Shown: positions 20,615 to 32,177, counted from the stretch's first letter. The stretch is DNA of 64,000 nucleotides from Sorghum bicolor (GCF_000003195.3 NC_012873.2:19329161-19393160); one strand, 5' to 3'. The notes: generated from the sequence alone by a model not told the origin. A program made the numbers and translations.

Positions 20615-21845
20615 TGTTGACGGTTCTTAAGTATCAATTTTAATTATCAAATAAACAAGAGGAAGGACCAATATGCAACCAACACTTAGAATTAGGGTTT
20701 GATCTGACAGAATTCCATGAGTTTTGTTGTTTATCTATTTCTGTAGGGGGTTATCAGGAAATAAGGAAAAAAGGCCCACATGTCGGGATTACATAGTGAT
20801 ATCAACGCACCGCGCAATTTTCTACCATCTAGAAGTCTCCAGAAGCCACGAGAACGAAGCAGAGGCCGAAAGGGGCCAGGCCTAGGGTGCCCGCCCTGAG
20901 GACCTGGGCGCCCGCCCTCTGTTGGATGCCAATCGGGACTCTTTTCGCACATGACATTCCACCGACATAAAGGATCAAGGATAATCATCCATCAATGTCG
21001 GTTTGATCCAACGGCCCACGTTTACCTGAGGGGACTATAAAACTAGACCCCCTGGCCCCTAGAGGAGACAAGTTTATCATAGAGTTGAGGGGTGCCCTTG
21101 AAGGAAAACCTCTTCTCTAAATAGAATTTCTTTTTAGGCTTAGCAACCAATGTAAGTAGAAATAGATCTTCTAGTTTCTACTAGATTGAGAGAGATAGAG
21201 TGGAGGTGTAGATCGGAGGAAGCCCGGCCTGTCGGTGTCTACTCCGAGCTTGTACCTGCGGGATCAAGTTCTCCTAACCCGAGGCTTGCTCCTAGGATTC
21301 TTCAGTATTTTGACTTCTAAATTCTAGTAAGTTCTTGTTTTATTGTTCTTTTGGTTTATGAGATTTCTTTAATCTCTTCGCGTAGAGTTTAGAGTAATCA
21401 TTGCTAGCGTAAACGTGGTGTTTAAGCTAGGGTACTCATAGATATTCCCTGACTAGCTAGACCGTGGTAGTAGCGAGGAACGTGACATTTCCGAGTTACC
21501 TTTGCAGACCATATCTCGTTAGCAGGAAGGATAGGGTTTATAGGTGCGGGTTGAACATCCTTTGTGGTGTCTAGATTCCGTTAGCCTCCCCAATAGAACA
21601 TTAGATCATCCTTACCAAGGTTAGAAAGAGATTACGGTTGTAGTCTTCTCTATTTATCACTCACATCGAGAAACATTCTTTGTTGCCTAAAGGGTTAGTA
21701 GTAATAGACCGGGTTAGTCAGATACACTCTTTCTCCTAGTGGTAAAAAAATAAATACGATACTCTGGATAACCTCCCGGGTGAAGTGCTCACCGATATCC
21801 ATGCGCTTGCGGATCAATTCTTTATTGCGTTCCCAAATATCAACA
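20615..21845 (+). repeat. 3' LTR of Athila-type element
   Basis: This 1231-bp LTR is the partner of 778-1984, starting TGTTGACGG and ending ATATCAACA, followed by GTAAG. It has two GC-box blocks (GGGTGCCCGCCC and GGGCGCCCGCCC near 20885-20920) where the 5' LTR has one. The solo LTR at 58926 also has two, so the 5' LTR probably lost one. Confidence 0.95.
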
Positions 21846-21850
21846 GTAAG

Positions 21851-22178
21851 AGAGACCTTAAAGGTTAGCAAGAATAGGATTGATTCTATACAACCCAACC
21901 CGAATAAAGAGGAAGGAATTTAACCAAGTGACATATCATGATGCATACACGTACTTATGATCCGTATCAGAAATTCATTAACTAACACTTGAAACTTTTA
22001 CAACATAGGGCTATTCTTTATGTTGCTCCTCCACATGACCTTGAAAATTCTAGTAAAGCCTACAGATAAGGGTAAGGTACAACTAAAGCACTTGGACTCG
22101 AATTTAGCAAGTTTATAGTATTGGATCCAAATAAATTTGAAGTTTTTCAAAGGATACAACAGTCATCTTAGAAACGAA
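21851..22178 (-). other. Leader of the chromovirus-like element, no gene
   Basis: These 328 bases lie, in minus-strand order, between the primer site (22179-22190) and the Athila insertion. They continue at 777-749 into the splice-acceptor-like CCCTCTACAG before the coiled-coil frame. They are AT-rich with no open frame of note. The GTAAG at 21846-21850 is the Athila target-site copy. Confidence 0.5.
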
Positions 22179-22190
22179 TGCTCCGATACC
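22179..22190 (-). promoter_or_regulatory. Primer-binding site of chromovirus-like element (tRNA-iMet type, degenerate)
   Basis: On the minus strand the sequence right after the LTR end reads GGTATCGGAGCA, close to the common plant initiator-Met primer site TGGTATCAGAGC. The match is imperfect. Its position directly after an ..ACAGCA LTR end supports the call. Confidence 0.5.
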
Positions 22191-23888
22191 TGCTGTGGTA
22201 GAACCTCCTAAGTGTTTCGGTCCACCGACACCTGTCATTGCCCTAAGGACTTCTGAAGGTGATGCTAGGGATCCTCCCACTTTAGAAGCCCAATGAGCAC
22301 CCTAGGATGCCCATCTCACTGCTACCTGCGGCGTAACAACCAAGCTCACCGTGACCACCACTGATGGTCAATTAATGAGAACTTCTTCTTCTCGCCCTTA
22401 CAGGATAGCGAGTGGCCACCTTAACACCAGGATCATTCGTTGCGAAGACATTGCAGTATCAACAATGACATATAACTGAAATAGCATTTCGGAGTAAAAC
22501 AGCAGAAGCATTACATAACTTAATTTACAAAAGTAGTTCTTCCAAGCAGTAGAGTTTTATTACAAGCCAGGTCCAGCGGAACAACTTAAACTTTAATATA
22601 CAGATTACAAATTTACAGACCCTGCCCATGGGTCACGCTTACTCCTCTTCGTCGTCAACGTCGACGACGGTCACACAACAGGGCCCAAAACAAGTCGGCT
22701 CTTGAGCTTCACCTGCAACAGGGGTTATAAAACCCTGAGTACGGGAGTACTCAACAAGACTTACCCGGCAGAAAAAGAGGAGAACTTAGGAATGTAGGCT
22801 TAGGGTAGACAAGGAGTGGCTGAGCAAGGGGCCAAAGTGTTTTGCTAGAAAGCTTACTAATAGTGCATCCTTACTTTCAAGTTTTACCCACGAATTCCTC
22901 TCCTCAAGAGGCCGAGGAGTTCGAGGACAGTCTATCTAGTTGCTTCTCACAGACAAGTCTGTAAGTTCCTAGTCCTTAGTCAAAGTGTTATCTATCCAAC
23001 GGCCATAGCTTCATGTCACTCTGAGTCCGGGAATTGGGATCCGAAACTCATGAGACATTTCCCCCTTTCTCATATTACAACTTAGTTGCATCTTTAACTA
23101 CGATGGGGGTCAGTGGATTGAGTCTCCCAATCGGGGAGCAACGACGATTCAAACCGCTTAGCAATCCAGCTGGAGTTCCTAACCACCCGACATATATAGA
23201 AACAAATCTTGCATATATCAACCGAAATCTAGCTCTCCCCAAATTTGACCGGGTTCACGGCACCCGAGAGCACAGTACCCCACCATCCAACCCATTTGCC
23301 AGGAGGGTACACGCTACTCTCGCCATCGCTCCATGCCCAGTGCGCGAGTAGTTGTTCGCGTCGAGGGATCACAAGACCGGGCTTACCGAGGGCAAGTGGG
23401 CAGTACTATGAATTCTCAACCTAGCAGGCCATCAACGGAACGGTCCTTAATCGACACAGTCGGAGACACTACTTTAAGACTCCATTCTTAAAGCAAGTCC
23501 AGCGACCGGTCTCAAGTTGAAACATCATTGACCATAAGTGTAATCCACAACAACCCTTCAAACTTTCTTGTTTGAAAGCCTATCTAGTAGCAGCGCTAAG
23601 CATCACTACGCAGTTGTAAAACAAAACAAGTGCCAAGGACAAGATAACAAATATCAAGGTAGTAAATGCAACAAGTAGGTTAACCCAGATCTCAGCTACG
23701 TAATGCAGCATTTTCAATTCATAAGTGATAAAAGATTTAAAACATTCAAGGAGGGGTTAATGCATCCGGGGCTTGCCTTTGTTGCAGAGCTGAGAGGGTT
23801 GCTCGGAGACTTCCCAAGTCTCGGATCCTATTTCCTCGATTGGAGCACCGACCTCGGGGTTCGGTTCAACGGTTGCTCCTTCGGTCAC
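22191..23888 (-). repeat. LTR of chromovirus-like element, 3' portion
   Basis: This 1.7 kb is the distal (minus-strand) part of a long LTR; the other part is 39312-41644. It has no coding frame. It holds the GTACTCCCGTACTCAGGG-type segment before a GTTGCAGGTG acceptor-like site near 22700-22740, a feature often seen in long grass chromovirus LTRs and leaders (from memory). The GTCAC at 23884-23888 is the left target-site copy for E2. Confidence 0.5.
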
Positions 23889-25166
23889 TGTTGACGGTCC
23901 TTAATGCTCACATTTAACCATTAACTAATCATGGAAAAGGATCTAAATGCAATCAACACCCAGACTTAGAGTTTTATCTGACAGAATTCCACGAGTTTTG
24001 GTGTTTGTCTATTTCTGCAGGGGGTTATCAGGAAATACAGAAGAAAGGCCCACACGTCGGGTTTACATAGAGATATTAACGTGCTGCGCAATTTTATATC
24101 ATCTAGAAGACACCAGAAGCCACGGAAACAAAGCGGAGGCCGAGAGGACTCAAGGACAGGGCGCCCGCCCAAGTCCTTAGGGCGCCCGCCCAGCTACAGT
24201 GTCCAAATCAGACCCGTTTCGCGGACCACGCTCCACCGACCTAAAGGATCAAGGAAAACCATGCGATTAATGTCGGTTTGATCCGACGGCTTAGATTCAT
24301 CTGAAAAGACTATATAAGCAAGGCCCCCTGGCCCCTGGAGATCATACCTCTTCTACATAATCAAAGCTAGGGTTTCAATTCTTCATCCAAGTAGAGGATC
24401 CCTCTAGTTCTTCTAGTTCTACCTCTAGTTCATCTAGATCTAGTTCTAGTTCATCTAGTTCTAGTTCTAGTTCCTCTAGTTCTAGTTCTAGTTAGATTTA
24501 GTTGTAATCTAGAAAATAGGGAGAGAGAAGAGGAGAGCGGAGGAGGAGCCGGATCTGTCGGATCTTCCTCAACATTGTACTTTTGCAGCAACTGGTTCGT
24601 TCTTCATCGTTCTCCAGGTTCTTCAATTCATAATTCCTGAGTTCTTTAATTACTTTATTTACATTCAAGTTATTTATTGGATTCCCGCTTGCATCAATTG
24701 CTCTAATCTTTGAAACATTGGAGTAGTAATTAATAGATTAGACGTGGTGTTTAGTCTTGCAATTACCTAGAATTCCACCCAATCCTGCGGATTGTTGTGG
24801 TAGCCTTAGGGTAGTGATAGCCCTAACGGTCGACGTATTCCACCTCGTTCGGATCGGTGTTTGTAGGACCGTAGTCAGACCTTCCTGGCCCCCTTCTCAT
24901 CTCTTTCTGTGGTTAGTTCTCTGATGTCCCGATATAAATAATCTTTGAAGTAATTCTTGATTCATAGATCAACTAGAGAACTCTCAGGAAACTTCCTCTC
25001 TTCCCACCAAAAATAAATATATAGTTATCCTTGGGCGATCTTGGATCTTAATTAGTACACTCACGTTCTCTGTGGAAAATCGATACTCTGGAATACTCCC
25101 GGGTGAAAGCTACATCGGTATCCGTGCGCTTGCGGATTTTTCTGTTTGCGTTTAAAATACCCAACA
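23889..25166 (+). repeat. 5' LTR of E2 (L1)
   Basis: 1278 bp. The upstream part (about 23945-24345) matches the Athila LTR in long stretches, including the GCAGGGGGTTATCAGGAAATA region, paired GGGCGCCCGCCC boxes (24159 and 24180) and the CCCCCTGGCCCCTGGAG segment after the TATA-like ACTATATAAG (24309-24318). A CTAGTT-rich microsatellite lies at 24402-24496. Confidence 0.93.
24402..24496 (+). repeat. CTAGTT/TCTAGTTC microsatellite in E-family LTR
   Basis: About 95 bases of interspersed CTAGTT, TCTAGTTC and related units. The same tract occurs in the three other E-family LTRs (about 26265-26365, 32870-32970 and 38540-38635). It lies downstream of the TATA-like box, so it would be in the transcribed leader. 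Confidence 0.85.
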
Positions 25167-25173
25167 AGCATTC

Positions 25174-25191
25174 TGGCGCCGTTGCCGGGGA
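25174..25191 (+). promoter_or_regulatory. Primer-binding site of E2, tRNA-Asp
   Basis: TGGCGCCGTTGCCGGGGA, a perfect match to the complement of the plant tRNA-Asp 3' end, begins 8 bases after the LTR. Confidence 0.9.
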
Positions 25192-25284
25192 ACGGTAGCT
25201 GTGCTAGTTTCGAACCAAGTCGTCCGTGTATCCTTTTTCTTTTCCTTTTTTACCACACTCACCTTACCATTTTCACCACACCAC

Positions 25285-25497
25285 ATGGATTTCACTCTGA
25301 GCATTAATGAGCATGGAATTTATTTCATAGCTACTTCATTTACTCCATGCTCATATGCAACATCTTCCCAATCCATTGGTTTTTCCAACATCACCACATT
25401 CGAGATCTCCAACCCCCTCATCCTTTCTATTTATAAAAACTTTAAAAGGGCGGTTGTCGATGCATATGTCTATATTAAATATTGTAGATCTCATTGA
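25285..25497 (+). CDS. Short conserved ORF of the E family (E2 copy), 70 aa, unknown
   Basis: This begins MDFTLSINEHGIYF after a CT-rich leader following the primer site, in the position of gag. E1 has the same frame (start 32083) with a few substitutions and an earlier stop, so the coding start is shared. No domain is recognised. It may be the remnant of a gag N-terminus or a leader peptide. Confidence 0.5.
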   Translation: MDFTLSINEHGIYFIATSFTPCSYATSSQSIGFSNITTFEISNPLILSIYKNFKRAVVDAYVYIKYCRSH

Positions 25498-25595
25498 GTT
25501 GATCTTGATATAGGTCAGTGTTGGAGGGGAAACCACTTCACTGACATAAATTGATGGTTTCCCAAGGACAAGCTTAGTGTCCTAAAATCAGCACT

Positions 25596-26874
25596 TGTTG
25601 GGTATTTTAAACGCAAACAGAAAATCCGCAAGCGCACGGATACCGATGTAGCTTTCACCCGGGAGTATTCCAGAGTATCGATTTTCCACAGAGAACGTGA
25701 GTGTACTAATTAAGATCCAAGATCGCCCAAGGATAACTATATGAATATTTTTGGTGGGAAGAGAGGAAGTTTCCTGAGAGTTCTCTAGTTGATCTAAGAA
25801 TCAAGAATTACTTCAAGATTATCTATATCGGGACATCAGAGCACTAACCACAGAAAGAGATGAGAAGGGGGCTAGGAAGGTCTGACTACGGTCCTACAAA
25901 CACCGATCCGAACGAGGTGGAATACGTCGACCGTTAGGGCTGTCACTACCCTAAGGCTACCACAACAATCCGCAGGATTGGGTGCAATTCTAGGTAATTG
26001 CAAGACTAAACACCACGTCTAATCTATTAATTACTACTCTAATGTTTCAAAGATTAGAGCACTTGATGCAAGCGGGAATCCAATAAATAACTTGAATGTA
26101 AATAAAAGTAATTAGAGAACTCAGGAGTTATGAATTGAAGAACCTGGAGAACGATGAAGAACGAACTAGATGCTGCAAAAGTATAATGTTGAGGAAGATC
26201 CGACAGATCCGGCTCCTCCTCCGCTCTCCTCTTCTCTCTCCCTATTTTCTAGATTACAACTAGAACTAACTAGGACTAGAACTAGAGGAACTAGAACTAG
26301 AACTAGATGAACTAGAACTAGATCTAGATGAACTAGAGGTAGAACTAGAAGAACTAGAGGGATCCTCTCTACTTGGATGAAGAATTGAAAGCCTAACTTT
26401 GATTCTGTAGAAGAGGTATGATCTCCAGGGGCCAGGGGGGTCTGGTTCTATAGTCCCTTCAAGTGAATCTGGGCCGTCGGATCAAACCGACATTGATCGC
26501 ACGGTTTTCCTTGATCCTTTAGGTCGGTGGAGCATAATACGCGAAACGGGTCCGAATTGGACACTGTATCTGGGCGGGCGCCCAGGAGAGTTGGGCGGGC
26601 GCCCTGCCTCCGAGCCCGATCGGCCTCCCGTTCGTTCCCGTGGCTTCTGGAGTCTTCTAGATGGTAGAAAATTGCACGGCACGTTAATATCTCTATGTAA
26701 ACCCGACGTGTGGGCCTTTCTTCCGTATTTCCTGATAACCCCCTGCAGAAATAGACAAACACCAAAACTTGTGGAATTCTGTCAGATAAAACCCTAAGTC
26801 TAGGTGTTGGTTGCATTTGGATCGTTTTCTATGATTAGTTGATGGTTAAATGTGAGCATTAAGGACCGTCAAGA
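25596..26874 (-). repeat. 3' LTR of E1 (L2)
   Basis: 1279 bp. Its inner terminus reads GTCAAGA rather than GTCAACA, a single change in the terminal CA on that side. It lies 429 bp from L1 and in inverted orientation to it. Confidence 0.93.
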
Positions 26875-29075
26875 AGCTCCCCCAAGCTTAACCTTTGCTC
26901 GTCCCTGAGCAAAGATGGACTCAAGAGTTTCTACAGTGGTTTCATGCCTTAAAGATACACATGCGTTTAAACAAGATCTCATCTCTGGTTAGAGTAAACT
27001 GTTAAGACTTAAAACTTACTCATTTACCTTTCACCATGGGACTTGTAACCGTCACTTCTGTCTTGAGTAGTTAAAAGATAGAACAGTCTAGTCAAGCGCC
27101 ATGTCTCTTGTTCTTTGATTAACTATAGCTCTGGAGTTTTTTGCAGATTTTCAAATAAAACTCAGAGATTCCTTGTATGACTCTCTCTAGTCTCTCTTTT
27201 GTGGTATTTTTGGATTCTTACCAAGGCAGTAATGGTGTATGCCTTCTCTCAAAGTATGTGGTATTTTTGGTATGAGGCATAGTGACATTGCCTTCTCTCT
27301 CACCCTACTCTAATAAGGTTTTGATATCTGGAGCTCATAGGTGGGAGACAGCTAATACATACTTACAAGACATTTATTGCATAGTCAAACCATGGATCCA
27401 GAAGAACAAGTCAATAAGTCAAATCAAGATGTGCATGTGTGGTGAATGAATGGTGTATGGTGATGATGGTGATAATGGTGAAAGTCTAATTCTACTTTTG
27501 CTCTTTTGAGGGGATACATACCTTTCTTGCTCTTTTGAAACTTTTTGAGGAGAATGAGATGCTCTATATTTTCTTTTTCTTTTCTCTCAGGTGGGTATCT
27601 TGTACCCCTAATTCTACTGTCGGACACTTGTCCATTTTTACATCTCGTCTCACTTTTTTTTTTCTTTTCTTTCGAGGTTCCGGGCACTTGCCCCTTTTTA
27701 TTTCCTCGCATTCTTTCTTTTTTTTTCTTTCTTCTTTTTTTTAGAGCACTCATCTCCTGAAATAATATAGCAAGTGGTAGTAACCAAGATAACTTGAGCA
27801 TTTTTTTTCACAGGGAAAAACAGAAATAGGAGAATGTTTTTGGCTATTCTCTCCCGGATTAGGAGTAGAATATTTTTGGGTGAATCTGGAGATGGAAATG
27901 GTTGGATATATGTGGATGCGTACTTCCAGAGTAGAAGCAGCATGTATGAGTGAACGTGCAAGTGAATCTTGATTTAACCACATGACAAGCTCCTAAGGGT
28001 CTACACAGCTTGACCACACTCAATGCTCATAAGCAGTAAAAAGTAAATGTGTGGTTCATAGTCTCGTAAGCATGTATATATGGCTGTGGTAGGAAATTAA
28101 ACTCTCATCATACAGGAACTCATCATGCAACATTTTAAAGATTTTCAAAAATAAAATTCTCCAGAATTCTAGCATCTCTAGGAACAGATAAACAACAGCT
28201 CAACCTTCCCATATCGTATCCGTTAACGACTTAGACTTCAGATCAAGTACTCTTCCCACAAGTTCAAGTTTAGAGCAAATCTTAATTAATAACAGTCATG
28301 CCTAAACTTGAGAGAGATTTCAATTTTGAGAACTAGTCATGGCAGAGCAACTATTCATTATTTCCATGTGAGAGCTTATTATGAGGATTCAAGCAAACTT
28401 TATTTATTTATTTATTTATTTAGCAAACTAAGCAAAGATATATATAAGCACAAAATCTTTATTTGGGTTTCTATGATTATGCATCTTTTTATTATTAGAG
28501 TAAAGTATAAACGTGAGTAGAATACTTAGCTGGATAAATGGGGGTGCTCTCCCCCAAGCTGGATTTTGACATAATTCCTTTTGATGTAGCTAGCAGGTGG
28601 CGGAGTTGTATCTGAATGCCGGCAGCACCCTGACAGCGATTAGGATGTCCTCCTTCTGCTAGTCTTCTTTGATCCTTGAATTCTGTGGAGCTCAAATAGA
28701 CAACAAAGCTTTGTGGAACTGGTTAAGTGTTAGCATAAATACCTAGCCTTTATCATGTTGAGCCTCCTCAATAAATGTTACTCTCTTTAGTAGGATCATA
28801 AATTTATTTTTATATTTTCATTTTTATAGGACAGTTATATATATATATTTATTTTTATGACACCACAGTGAATGTACTTATGGGTTTTATGCCATGAGCA
28901 TACTCACATGGGGCTTACTATTTTTAACATTTTTATTTTCTTTTCAAGATAGCATGAACCTGATTAACTAAGCAAACTATTTTAAATAATTGAAAGGAAA
29001 AGGATAACTACCAAGTTTACCTCTTGGCCAGGCGTTCGGTGTTTTTAAGTCCTCCGAACGGGACTCTCCGTTTTC
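26875..29075 (-). other. E1 3' noncoding region
   Basis: 2.2 kb without a supported gene. It starts, in plus-strand terms, with the polypurine tract complement and contains A/G-rich low-complexity stretches on the minus strand near 27560-27740 that open spurious frames. The matching E2 interval is 35876-38025. Confidence 0.7.
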
Positions 29076-30252
29076 TCAGTCGTCCTGGGATTCGCTAGAT
29101 GGCGTAGTCGGTGGTTCCGGCGATGCCTGCTCTTCATGTATAACTATCTTCTCTCTACACACCTGACTCGGTGCTACGGTGTCCTCAGGATAGTTCTGTT
29201 CAAGTTGTATGTCTTCAGACCTTACAACTTCTCCTTCATAGTCTACCCATCCGTCCTTGATGATTTTGCCTTCTCTGGTTACGGTTGCGTCGTCTTCTTC
29301 TTGTCCTGACCTGCTTAGAGTCTTCAACTATATAATTAAGGTCAGTAAAATAGCGGCGTACCTTGTTAGAGGGGAAGTGCATGTGGACTTCTCTGGTTCC
29401 AATGTAGATGATTGCTTTAACGGTGCTGAGGAACGGTCTTCCAAGGATGATGGGTGGATCGTACTCATCTTCTCCCATGTCAATGACCTTTCGGAATGTC
29501 TAATCTGCCATCTGGAGCTTAATGTATGTCGGTTTTAGGGGCATGGTTCCGAACAGGAGTTGATAGGTGACTGCGGCCATTATGTTGACGCCTGACCCGG
29601 TGTCGCAAAGCATCTTTTGGAAGTTGTATCCATTGATGGAGCACTGGATGTTTGGCATACTTGGGTTGTCCTTTTTGGTCAGGAATGGTGACTGAAGTCG
29701 ACGATCTTGACCTCCTTGAGCTGCAGTGACCATCTTAGCTGACTCAGTCCACATTTGCTTGTTCTTGTTCCTCCTGTTGGTCCTCTTCCTTGGTTCATGT
29801 CGGGATTGCTCTGAGATTTGTGTAATCTTGTTCTTGAAGGAAAACGTCTCATTTCTCCCTTTGATGTAGAAACTGATCCTGGCAGCACTAGCATAGATGA
29901 CAGCTCCCGAGGTGTTCAGGAATGGCCTCCCTAAGATGGGTGCCCTCTCATCAGTACCAGTCTCTATCACCACAAAGTTTGCTGGGGCGTACAAGGTACC
30001 AACTCGGATGCAGAGGTTCTTCAATATTTCCTTTGGGAAACTTAGTGTCTGATCTACAGGCTGCAAACACATGGTTGTTTCTAGTAAAGGATGTGTAAAG
30101 AATTTTTCATAGAGTACCTTGGGCATAATGTTGACGCTGGAGCCAAAGTCGCAGAGTGCTTCTAGGAAGTCCACCATGCCGATGGAGATCGGGATGACGG
30201 GGCGTCCTGAGTTGTCTCTCTTGACCGGCAGAAGGTCAGTAATTACTTCCAC
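29076..30252 (-). pseudogene. E1 tandem retropepsin-like frame with acidic tail
   Basis: The frame from ATG 30252 (MEVITDLLPVKRD) holds two protease-like domains in a row. The first has CDFGSSVNIMP (near 30150) and LGRPFLNTSGAVIY. The second has CDTGSGVNIM (near 29604) and, after an in-frame TAG at 29500-29502, ILGRPFLSTVKAIIY. A basic linker (KRTNRRNKNK) separates them. The C-terminal part (29327-29076) is acidic and lies in another frame. Each half has the Asp-Gly loop and the ILGRPF-type second motif of retropepsins. No RT, RNase H or integrase follows. Whether it was ever an active protease or serves as a structural gag-like protein is unknown. Confidence 0.75.
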
Positions 30253-31891
30253 AATGGGGTTACTCCAGTAGTTACGTCCTCAAGCATCTCAGGGCAGTGA
30301 TTGCCTGAGTGTCCAGTATCTCCAGTATGTTTGTGCTCGGAGATCTATGTTCTTCACTTGGTGGAGTTTGGGAGTTGTAAAAGTCCTTCATATTTTGCTC
30401 AAAGTGTACCTACTCATAGAGACAAGGCAGAGATCAAGTGCATGGGCCCTATTGGTGGAAAACACCAACAGAACCAAAAGTGTATTTGTTCTTCTCTAAC
30501 CTCAAGCATAGTGAGCAAGACAAAGTTGATGGATAATAAGATTATGAGTGTAGTATTTAAAACATTTGTCAGATCAGATCACTCAACCTAATGGAAAGAT
30601 AATCTATCTATATTTATCTTTTGTTTATATCTTCCAAAGATTGAATGTGCAACATTTTAGCTTATATGATTAGGAGTGTGGAATCATAAAGGTGGAAAGA
30701 CTAAACCTATTGAATCGACTGGGTTGGTTATCTATAGTTGTAAATCATACATGTTTGTCTCTTTTATTCATGTGAACGCCAGAACTAAGGAGAAGCTTAT
30801 AGAAGTGATAGTCAAGTACTTTAAGATGTTACCTTACTTGAAGAGTGATGGTACAGTATCACCTTGTGGAAGCTTTCCTCTCTTAGCGGTTGTGCATTGT
30901 GTTTGTGGCACCCTCCATGGATCATCTCTTGTGAGCTATGCCTTCCTTGTGTAAATTGTTAAACTTCATGTGTGTCTCTCTTTGTCTCCAATGTGAGTTT
31001 ATCTCAGGACCTCCCAGGTTGATATTGAAAGTTTTCCTGCAAGGGTTAGTCCAACAAAATATCCAATATCTAGTATAGCATACTATCGGCTCAAAGATCA
31101 ACCTAGACACCATGTCTAATTTGATTTAGGAGGGAATTTTAACCTAAGCATCATGCTTAATTTAAAGTCCTTTGGAAGTAAGATCATCATTCCTAAACTA
31201 AGCACCATGCTTAATTAAGAGATAAATGAAACTACTCCAAACCTAGACATATACTAAAGCAAATAAAGGTAGCATGAAAGCATTTATAGAGATCTACTAC
31301 AGTGGAGATGAAGTAGTGTGATTAGTATTTAACACATTGAGCATGTCTCATAGGTAGGGACAACCAACATAGCAACATGGCAAAGGATGTTTTTATGTAA
31401 AGTACTCCCCCAGCTTTGATTTTGCAAAATTNNNNNNNNNNNNNNNNNNNNNNNNNNNNNNNNNNNNNNNNNNNNNNNNNNNNNNNNNNNNNNNNNNNNN
31501 NNNNNNNNNNNNNNNNNNNNNNNNNNNNNNNCAGGGTTAATGAAGCCACGATTTTCCCTATTGCAAAATTCAAGATTGGATGAATTTAATTCAATGTTGC
31601 ATGATGATTGGTTGGACATACCTTGTGCTTGTCATTCATCCGATCTTCTTGCTCCAATCCTGGAAAGGTTAGTGACAAGAATACCCGAAGGAATATTTTT
31701 ACAATTATCCTTATCTGCTCAACACACAAGGTAATGTTGCAAATAATTAAAAGCTCATGTTACAATCTGAACAGTGCTTATTTTAGGACACTAAGCTTGT
31801 CCTTGGGAAACCATTAATTTATGTCAGCGAAGTGGTTTCCCCTCCAACGCTGACCTATATCAAGATCAACTCAACGAGATCTGCAATATTT
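30253..31891 (-). other. E1 internal region between short ORF and protease-like frame
   Basis: 1.6 kb including a 100-N gap. Several short AAGCACCATGCTTAATT-like repeats lie near 31125-31225. An antisense (plus-strand) open segment, 31540-31734, is matched in E2 at 33505-33714. No sense-strand domain is recognised. Confidence 0.6.
31432..31531. other. Assembly gap (100 N) in E1
   Basis: Exactly 100 N. The matching E2 sequence (about 33670-33690) continues through this point with little extra, so the gap may be an artefact of near-identical copies. Confidence 0.95.
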
Positions 31892-32083
31892 CTAATAGAC
31901 ATATGCATCGACAATCGCCCTTTTAAAGTTTTTATAAATAGAAAGGAAGAGGGGGTTGGAGATCTCGAATGTGGTGATGTTGGAGAGACCAATGGATTGT
32001 GAAGATGTTGCATATGAGCATGGAGTAAATGAAGTGGTTATGAAATAAATTCCATGCTCATTAATGCTTAGAGTGAAATCCAT
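31892..32083 (-). CDS. Short conserved ORF of the E family (E1 copy)
   Basis: Minus-strand MDFTLSINEHGIYF frame, the counterpart of 25285-25497 in E2, ending earlier at ..DAYVY. Conservation of start and frame between two copies is the only support for coding. The longer upstream open stretch from 32143 has no counterpart start in E2. Confidence 0.45.
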   Translation of the reverse strand: MDFTLSINEHGIYFITTSFTPCSYATSSQSIGLSNITTFEISNPLFLSIYKNFKRAIVDAYVY

Positions 32084-32177
32084 GTGGTACGGTGAAAATG
32101 ATAAGTTGAGTGTGGTAAAAAAAGGAAAAGAAAAATGATACACGGACGACTTGGTTCGAAACTAGCACAGCTACCGT

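Larger units (their letters stand above)
778..21845 (+). mobile_element. Athila-type Ty3/gypsy retrotransposon with nested Tat element
   Basis: Two LTRs (778-1984 and 20615-21845) start TGTTGACGG and end CAACA, flanked by a 5-bp target-site duplication GTAAG at 773-777 and 21846-21850. A tRNA-Asp primer site follows the 5' LTR and a GGGGG tract precedes the 3' LTR. Internally it has gag, protease-like, RT, RNase H and integrase regions, then an extra ORF in the env position. Pol motifs such as VWGIDYMGPFP and IDEMLERL are typical of Athila. The T1 element splits the integrase at 6260/18066. Many stops and frameshifts make this copy non-autonomous now. Confidence 0.93.

Noticed and set aside
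23034..23351. 105-residue plus-strand frame
   Set aside because: It lies antisense inside the long chromovirus-like LTR, with no domain and no promoter-like sequence.
24402..24496. CTAGTT array as a possible CRISPR-like array
   Set aside because: It has no unique spacers, units are short and irregular, and it recurs at the same place in four LTRs of a plant element.
25174..25191. tRNA-Asp-like sequence as a tRNA gene fragment
   Set aside because: It is only 18 bases, complementary to a tRNA 3' end, and placed right after an LTR, so it is a primer-binding site.
27424..27961. Lysine-rich minus-strand frames in E1
   Set aside because: They arise from A/G-rich low complexity in the 3' noncoding region; the E2 counterpart does not keep the frame.
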